Source of the DNA: Streptomyces sp. AC555_RSS877
GTDB lineage: Bacteria; Actinomycetota; Actinomycetes; Streptomycetales; Streptomycetaceae
NCBI RefSeq assembly: GCF_019049245.1
Contig: NZ_JAGMUK010000049.1
Location: 43,544-107,543, forward strand
DNA: 64,000 nt
Reading direction: 5' to 3'
Shown here: positions 60,488-64,000 of the stretch, in pieces
How the letters are laid out: each line of letters starts with the position of its first letter
Position numbering within the stretch: the stretch's first letter is position 1
The notes under the pieces: generated by a model
What the model saw: the letters and a program-made list of their open reading frames with translations, nothing else
What the model was told of the DNA's origin: nothing
The model's database searches: none
Program-made: the position numbers and the translations under genes

Positions 60488-61450
60488 GTGGCCGAGCTAT
60501 ATCCCCCTGCCGAACCGTACGAGCACGGCATGCTCGACGTCGGCGACGGCAACCGCGTGTACTGGGAGACCTGCGGGAATCCCGCGGGTAAGCCCGCCCT
60601 CGTCCTGCACGGCGGACCGGGATCCGGGGCGGGACCGTTCTGGCGCCGGCTGTTCGACCCCGCGGCGTACCGCATCGTGCTCTTCGACCAGCGCGGGTGC
60701 GGGAGGAGCACGCCGGACGCCGCCGATCCACAGACCGCGCTCGCCGCCAACACCACCCCGCATCTGATCGCCGACATCGAGCTGCTGCGGCAGCACCTCG
60801 GCATCGACGCGTGGCTGGTCCTCGGCGGTTCCTGGGGTGTGACCCTCGCGCTGGCATACGCCGAGCAGTACCCCGGGCACGCATCCGCGTTGGTGCTCTT
60901 CAGCGTCACCAACACCACCCGCCGCGAGGTGGACTGGGTCACCCGGGACATGGGGAGGGTCTTTCCCGAGGAATGGGCCCGGTTCTGCGACGCCGTACCG
61001 GAGCGGGAGCGCGACGGCAGCCTGGTGGAGGCGTACGCCCGGATGCTCGAAGACCCCGATCCTGCCGTACGGGATCGGGCGGCGAGGGAGTGGTGCCGAT
61101 GGGAGGACGTGCACGTGTCCACTCACCGCGGGTACAAGCCGGACCCTCGTTTCGAGGACCCGCACTTCCGGCTGCGCTTCGCCCGTCTCGTCACGCACTA
61201 CTGGCGGCACGCCGGTTTCCTGGAGGACGGGGCGCTGCTGCGCGACGCCGGTGAACTCGCCGGCATCCCCGGCGTGATGATCCACGGGCGGATGGACATC
61301 AGCGGGCCCCCGGACGTCGCGTGGCGGCTGGCGCAAGTGTGGCCGGATGCGGAGCTGGTACTGATCGACGAGGAGGGGCACGGACTGTCGGGGGATGCCA
61401 CGACGGAGGCACTGTTGGCGGCTACGGACCGGTTCCGGACGGCTCAGTAG
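60488..61450 (+). CDS. pip: Proline iminopeptidase-like hydrolase
   Basis: 320 residues from GTG 60488. S33 peptidase features: ALVLHGGPGSGAGPFW oxyanion region, DQRGCGRSTP, GGSWGVTLAL nucleophile elbow, and the late GRMDISGPPDVAW and DEEGHGLS segments with acid and His. It removes N-terminal proline from peptides in known members. The divergent MarR gene probably regulates it. Confidence 0.88.
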   Translation: MAELYPPAEPYEHGMLDVGDGNRVYWETCGNPAGKPALVLHGGPGSGAGPFWRRLFDPAAYRIVLFDQRGCGRSTPDAADPQTALAANTTPHLIADIELLRQHLGIDAWLVLGGSWGVTLALAYAEQYPGHASALVLFSVTNTTRREVDWVTRDMGRVFPEEWARFCDAVPERERDGSLVEAYARMLEDPDPAVRDRAAREWCRWEDVHVSTHRGYKPDPRFEDPHFRLRFARLVTHYWRHAGFLEDGALLRDAGELAGIPGVMIHGRMDISGPPDVAWRLAQVWPDAELVLIDEEGHGLSGDATTEALLAATDRFRTAQ

Positions 61451-61515
61451 GACACAAGTCCGTGCCTGAGCCCCCACGTTGCTGATTCATGCAAGGCGCT
61501 GGAGAGCGAGGGTCC

Positions 61516-61749
61516 ATGGATCTCGAGGCTCAGTATCTGCTGTCGCTGGGAAGCCGGCAGGGGAACGCCCACGTGCACTGGCACATCGCAGGACTGCCGA
61601 CCGGCGTCCCTTACGAGCGCCAGCAGTTTCCTGCGCTGATGGCCGAGAACGGGGTGTTGACCTCCACTCCCGAGCAGAGCGCCGATACGGGAAGGCGGCT
61701 ACGCGAGGCGATCAGCGGCGGCCAACGCGCCCAGCGGGGCTGGCTGTGA
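61516..61749 (+). pseudogene. C-terminal remnant of a HIT-family protein
   Basis: 77 residues from ATG 61516. The HIT motif is present as NAHVHWHIA, followed by LPTGVPYERQQF, which is the end of the HIT domain. The first two-thirds of a ~130-150-residue HIT protein are missing and no other frame supplies them. It is probably a truncated gene, although the motif is intact. Confidence 0.6.
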
Positions 61750-61974
61750 TCCTCACGGAATTGGAGACCTCAGGGGCACCCGGAACGGGGCCGTAGGCGG
61801 CGTCGGCGGGCCCAGGGGCATGTTCCGGGTGTGGTGCCTGACCTCTCAGCCGACCGCTCTCCGGCGCGCTCTCACTCGCCCGTCCACGGCCTCAGCGAAA
61901 GGGCTTTGACCTGGTGTTTTCCTGGATTCTGCCTAAAGTGGGGAGGTCTGCCGGATGCCATGGGAGGGGACTTC

Positions 61975-63189
61975 GTGAGTGGGGAAGGCGCAGGGTACGA
62001 CGTTGCCCGGATCGAGGTGCTGGAGGGGCCGGAAGCCGTTCGGAAGCGGCCCGGGATGTGGGTCGGCTCGATCGGCGAACGCGGTGTGCATCAGTTGGTG
62101 TTCGAGGCCGTCGGCCGGGCGGTGAACCAGGTCCTGGCCGGGGGCGGCGGCTCCGTCGACGTCACGCTCACGCCCGACGGCGGCGTGCGAGTCGCCGACG
62201 ACGGAGCGGGAGTTCCCCTCGAGGCCGTCGGGGACACCGGCGGGCCGGGCCTCGAAGCGCTGCTGACCGGGTTCTCCGCCGGGCCCGAGCCCAGCGGCCG
62301 GCACATCGCGGCCGTGGGCCATGTCGGTTCGGGCCTCTTCGTCGCCAACGCGTTGTCGAGCCGGCTGACGGCCGAGGTGCGGTGCAAGGGCGTCCGCAGG
62401 GTGCAGAAGTACGCGCGCGGTGTCGCTCTCGCCCCGCCCGCCGCCGTGGGGCCCGCGACCGGGATCGGGACGACCATCGCCTTCTGGCCCGACACCGAGA
62501 TCTTCGATACGACGCGGTGCTCGTTCGCCGTGCTGGCGGAGCGTTTCCGGCAGGTGGCCTTCCTCAATCGCGGCCTGGGCATCTCACTGACCGACGAACG
62601 CCCGGCGGGCGAGCCCCGGGCGGTGCTGTTCCGGTTCCCGGACGGAGTGCGGGACTTCGTGGCCGCCCTCGACGCGGAGGCAGGGGCGGACCTCCATCCG
62701 GACGTCATCGGCTTCGAGCGGGAGGACCCGCGGATGGCGGGCACCATGGAGGTGGCCCTCCTGTGGAGCGGCTTGCGCGAGGAGCGGATACGCAGCTTCG
62801 TCAACAGTCGGGCCACTGCCCAGGGCGGCACGCATGTTGACGGCCTCCGCGACGGAGTGGCGGCCGCGGTCACCGCGTACGCGCGGAAACGGGGGCTGCC
62901 GGCAGCGGCGGACCCCGAGCCCGGCGCCGACCGGATCGGCCACAACCTCACGGGGGTCGTGTCGGTGAAGCTCGACCGTCCCGAGTTCCTGGGCGCCACA
63001 CGCGCACTGCTGGGCAACAACGATGTGCGGGTTTGTGACGGGGAGGCCGTCCGGGAGCACCTCGGCAACTGGTTCGAGGAGCAGCCGGAGCGAGCCGCGG
63101 AGGTCGTCGACCGAATCTTCCACCAGGAGGGAAACAGCAGCGGAGGGGCCCGGCAGCAACCGCGCGACGGCGTTGCCGGCTGTGACTGA
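61975..63189 (+). CDS. GyrB-like GHKL ATPase without TOPRIM domain
   Basis: 404 residues from GTG 61975 (GGGAGGGGA upstream). It aligns by eye with the GyrB ATPase and transducer domains: AVRKRPGMWVGSIGERGVHQLVFEAV and VRVADDGAGVPLEAVG, then RSFVNSRATAQGGTHVDGLRDGV. It stops where GyrB would enter TOPRIM. The N-box Asn that binds Mg is replaced by R48, and the transducer QTK loop is ATR. It may bind ATP without normal turnover. Such paralogs occur in streptomycetes; the role is unknown. Confidence 0.82.
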   Translation: MSGEGAGYDVARIEVLEGPEAVRKRPGMWVGSIGERGVHQLVFEAVGRAVNQVLAGGGGSVDVTLTPDGGVRVADDGAGVPLEAVGDTGGPGLEALLTGFSAGPEPSGRHIAAVGHVGSGLFVANALSSRLTAEVRCKGVRRVQKYARGVALAPPAAVGPATGIGTTIAFWPDTEIFDTTRCSFAVLAERFRQVAFLNRGLGISLTDERPAGEPRAVLFRFPDGVRDFVAALDAEAGADLHPDVIGFEREDPRMAGTMEVALLWSGLREERIRSFVNSRATAQGGTHVDGLRDGVAAAVTAYARKRGLPAAADPEPGADRIGHNLTGVVSVKLDRPEFLGATRALLGNNDVRVCDGEAVREHLGNWFEEQPERAAEVVDRIFHQEGNSSGGARQQPRDGVAGCD

Positions 63190-63508
63190 GCGCTGCGGTT
63201 GGCTGTGCCCTCGACGCGGTGGCTGATCGAGTCGACGCAGGACGGCGATGATGCGGGGGTCGTAGCCGTCGCGGAAGCGCGGCCACAGCCACGTACGGCG
63301 GCCGCCTCGCCGCCGAGCGACAGGGTCGATCGACGCGCTCAGCGACGGGGCCGGCCCGGGACGTCACGGGACGGTCTGGGGTCTCGCGCCGGCGGCGCTT
63401 TTAACACATGCCGCGCCTCCGCGCATGACATGCGCACTCCCCCATACGGCCCCATCCTGGGAAGCAGCACCATCGGCTGCACAGGCCGACCATCCCCCGG
63501 GAGGTCCT
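63190..63508. other. Intergenic stretch with a 15-bp palindrome
   Basis: 319 bp without a supported gene. GCGCATG-A-CATGCGC at 63421-63435 is a perfect dyad about 75 bp before the small membrane-protein gene; it could be an operator or weak hairpin. Nothing else is evident. Confidence 0.45.
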
Positions 63509-63661
63509 GTGATCCTGCTCGTTCTGCTCGCGCCCGCCCTGATGATGGCGTTCCTCTTCGCCATGGACGCTCTCGAGGAACGTCTGTTTCCCCGCCTGCC
63601 AGGGGCGGATGACGTGGGACCTTCAGCCGACGACACACCAGCGTCCTCTTCCTCTCCCTGA
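63509..63661 (+). CDS. 50-residue single-span membrane protein
   Basis: From GTG 63509 with GGGAGGT upstream, a hydrophobic helix (VILLVLLAPALMMAFLFAMDALEERLF) is followed by an acidic/Ser-rich tail. Short streptomycete membrane proteins with this layout are common and of unknown function. Confidence 0.65.
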   Translation: MILLVLLAPALMMAFLFAMDALEERLFPRLPGADDVGPSADDTPASSSSP

Positions 63662-63787
63662 CAGCGGCATGGTGAGGATCCCTCGACGAGGTGGGGCGTG
63701 CCACCGCCCCACCCAGGGACGCAAGTCGGGCATCCTCGCGTGAACTGCGCGGATGCGGGCCGGTGCGGCTCGGATGATCCTGGAGCC

Positions 63788-64000
63788 ATGGCCGGACAGC
63801 TGCGCGTCATCGTGTATCCGCCGTCACCGACGGGCGGCCGGCGCGTGCGCGTCGACGGCGAGATCCTGGGCCTGGCCCACAACCTCTCCGACATCGCCGA
63901 GTTCCTTCGTCGCGCCGGGTTGGACATCGATGCCGCCGAGCTGCCTCACTCCCCTCTCATCGACTGGCGGGGTTCCGGCCCTCAGTACTGGAGACCGGAG
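63788..64000 (+). CDS. Partial gene running off the window, conserved small protein
   Basis: From ATG 63788 (TGGAG upstream) 71 codons are open to the window end: MAGQLRVIVYPPSPTGGRRV, then HNLSDIAEFLRRAGLDIDAAEL. It resembles a short conserved streptomycete protein family, but the C-terminus is not visible. Confidence 0.65.
   Translation, partial: MAGQLRVIVYPPSPTGGRRVRVDGEILGLAHNLSDIAEFLRRAGLDIDAAELPHSPLIDWRGSGPQYWRPE

Overview
The window is 64 kb of very GC-rich DNA with strong third-position GC bias. It carries long antisense shadow frames, many GTG (and a few TTG) starts, Sec, Tat and lipoprotein signals, and regulators typical of Streptomyces: an anti-sigma ATPase of the RsbW type, a PAS-SpoIIE phosphatase, and LysR, MarR, ArsR and HxlR proteins. 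I therefore read it as accessory or arm-like chromosome of a Streptomyces or close relative. This is inference from composition and gene families. I saw no rRNA, convincing tRNA, transposase, integrase, CRISPR array or phage structural gene.

Layout. 0-6.3 kb: small membrane, GNAT and zinc-ribbon genes, a methyltransferase interrupted by one amber codon, a LysR/MFS divergent pair, a membrane-anchored Mrr-like nuclease and an anti-sigma ATPase. 6.4-9.3 kb: a resistance-like pair, namely an ABC-F protein behind a 7-residue leader peptide and stem-loop, then an APH-type phosphotransferase. 9.8-20.2 kb: a secreted protein, then an eight-gene unit that looks like an exopolysaccharide locus: Agd3/CE4-like deacetylase, PelF-like GT4, polytopic membrane protein, LegB-like SDR, sugar nucleotidyltransferase, second SDR, spherulin-4 (Sph3/GH135-like) protein, and a GH114 polygalactosaminidase lipoprotein. 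These are the same functional classes as the fungal galactosaminogalactan cluster and overlap bacterial Pel.

20.3-28.6 kb: LysR, an FHA/Ser-Thr kinase pair, and a run of secreted proteins (two M23 peptidases, proteins with a shared C-terminal SH3-like module, an I36-like protein). 28.7-35 kb: an ArsR-VOC operon with a clear palindrome, hydrolase, kinase-like protein, lipoproteins and small conserved proteins. 35.3-44.5 kb: MFS/ArsR divergent pair, SRPBCC, YihY/BrkB, PLP decarboxylase, an imine-reductase-like dehydrogenase opposite HxlR, a secreted protein and a mycothiol-type DinB protein.

44.7-50.1 kb: a glycan-degradation block on the minus strand: GH106 rhamnosidase with a LacI-type operator, then a hydrolase and a Cip1-like secreted protein that together carry four frameshifts. 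50.2-64 kb: DUF402, solitary TOPRIM, SDR, PAS-SpoIIE phosphatase, MarR with ten perfect 7-bp repeats upstream, LRV repeat protein, a lipoprotein, a membrane protein/XRE/quinone-oxidoreductase operon with a consensus leaderless promoter, MarR/proline iminopeptidase, a HIT remnant, a GyrB-like ATPase without TOPRIM, and a gene running off the end.

The strongest candidate for an undescribed system is the exopolysaccharide operon at 10.7-20.2 kb. The attenuated ABC-F, the heptanucleotide repeat and the GyrB-like ATPase are next.
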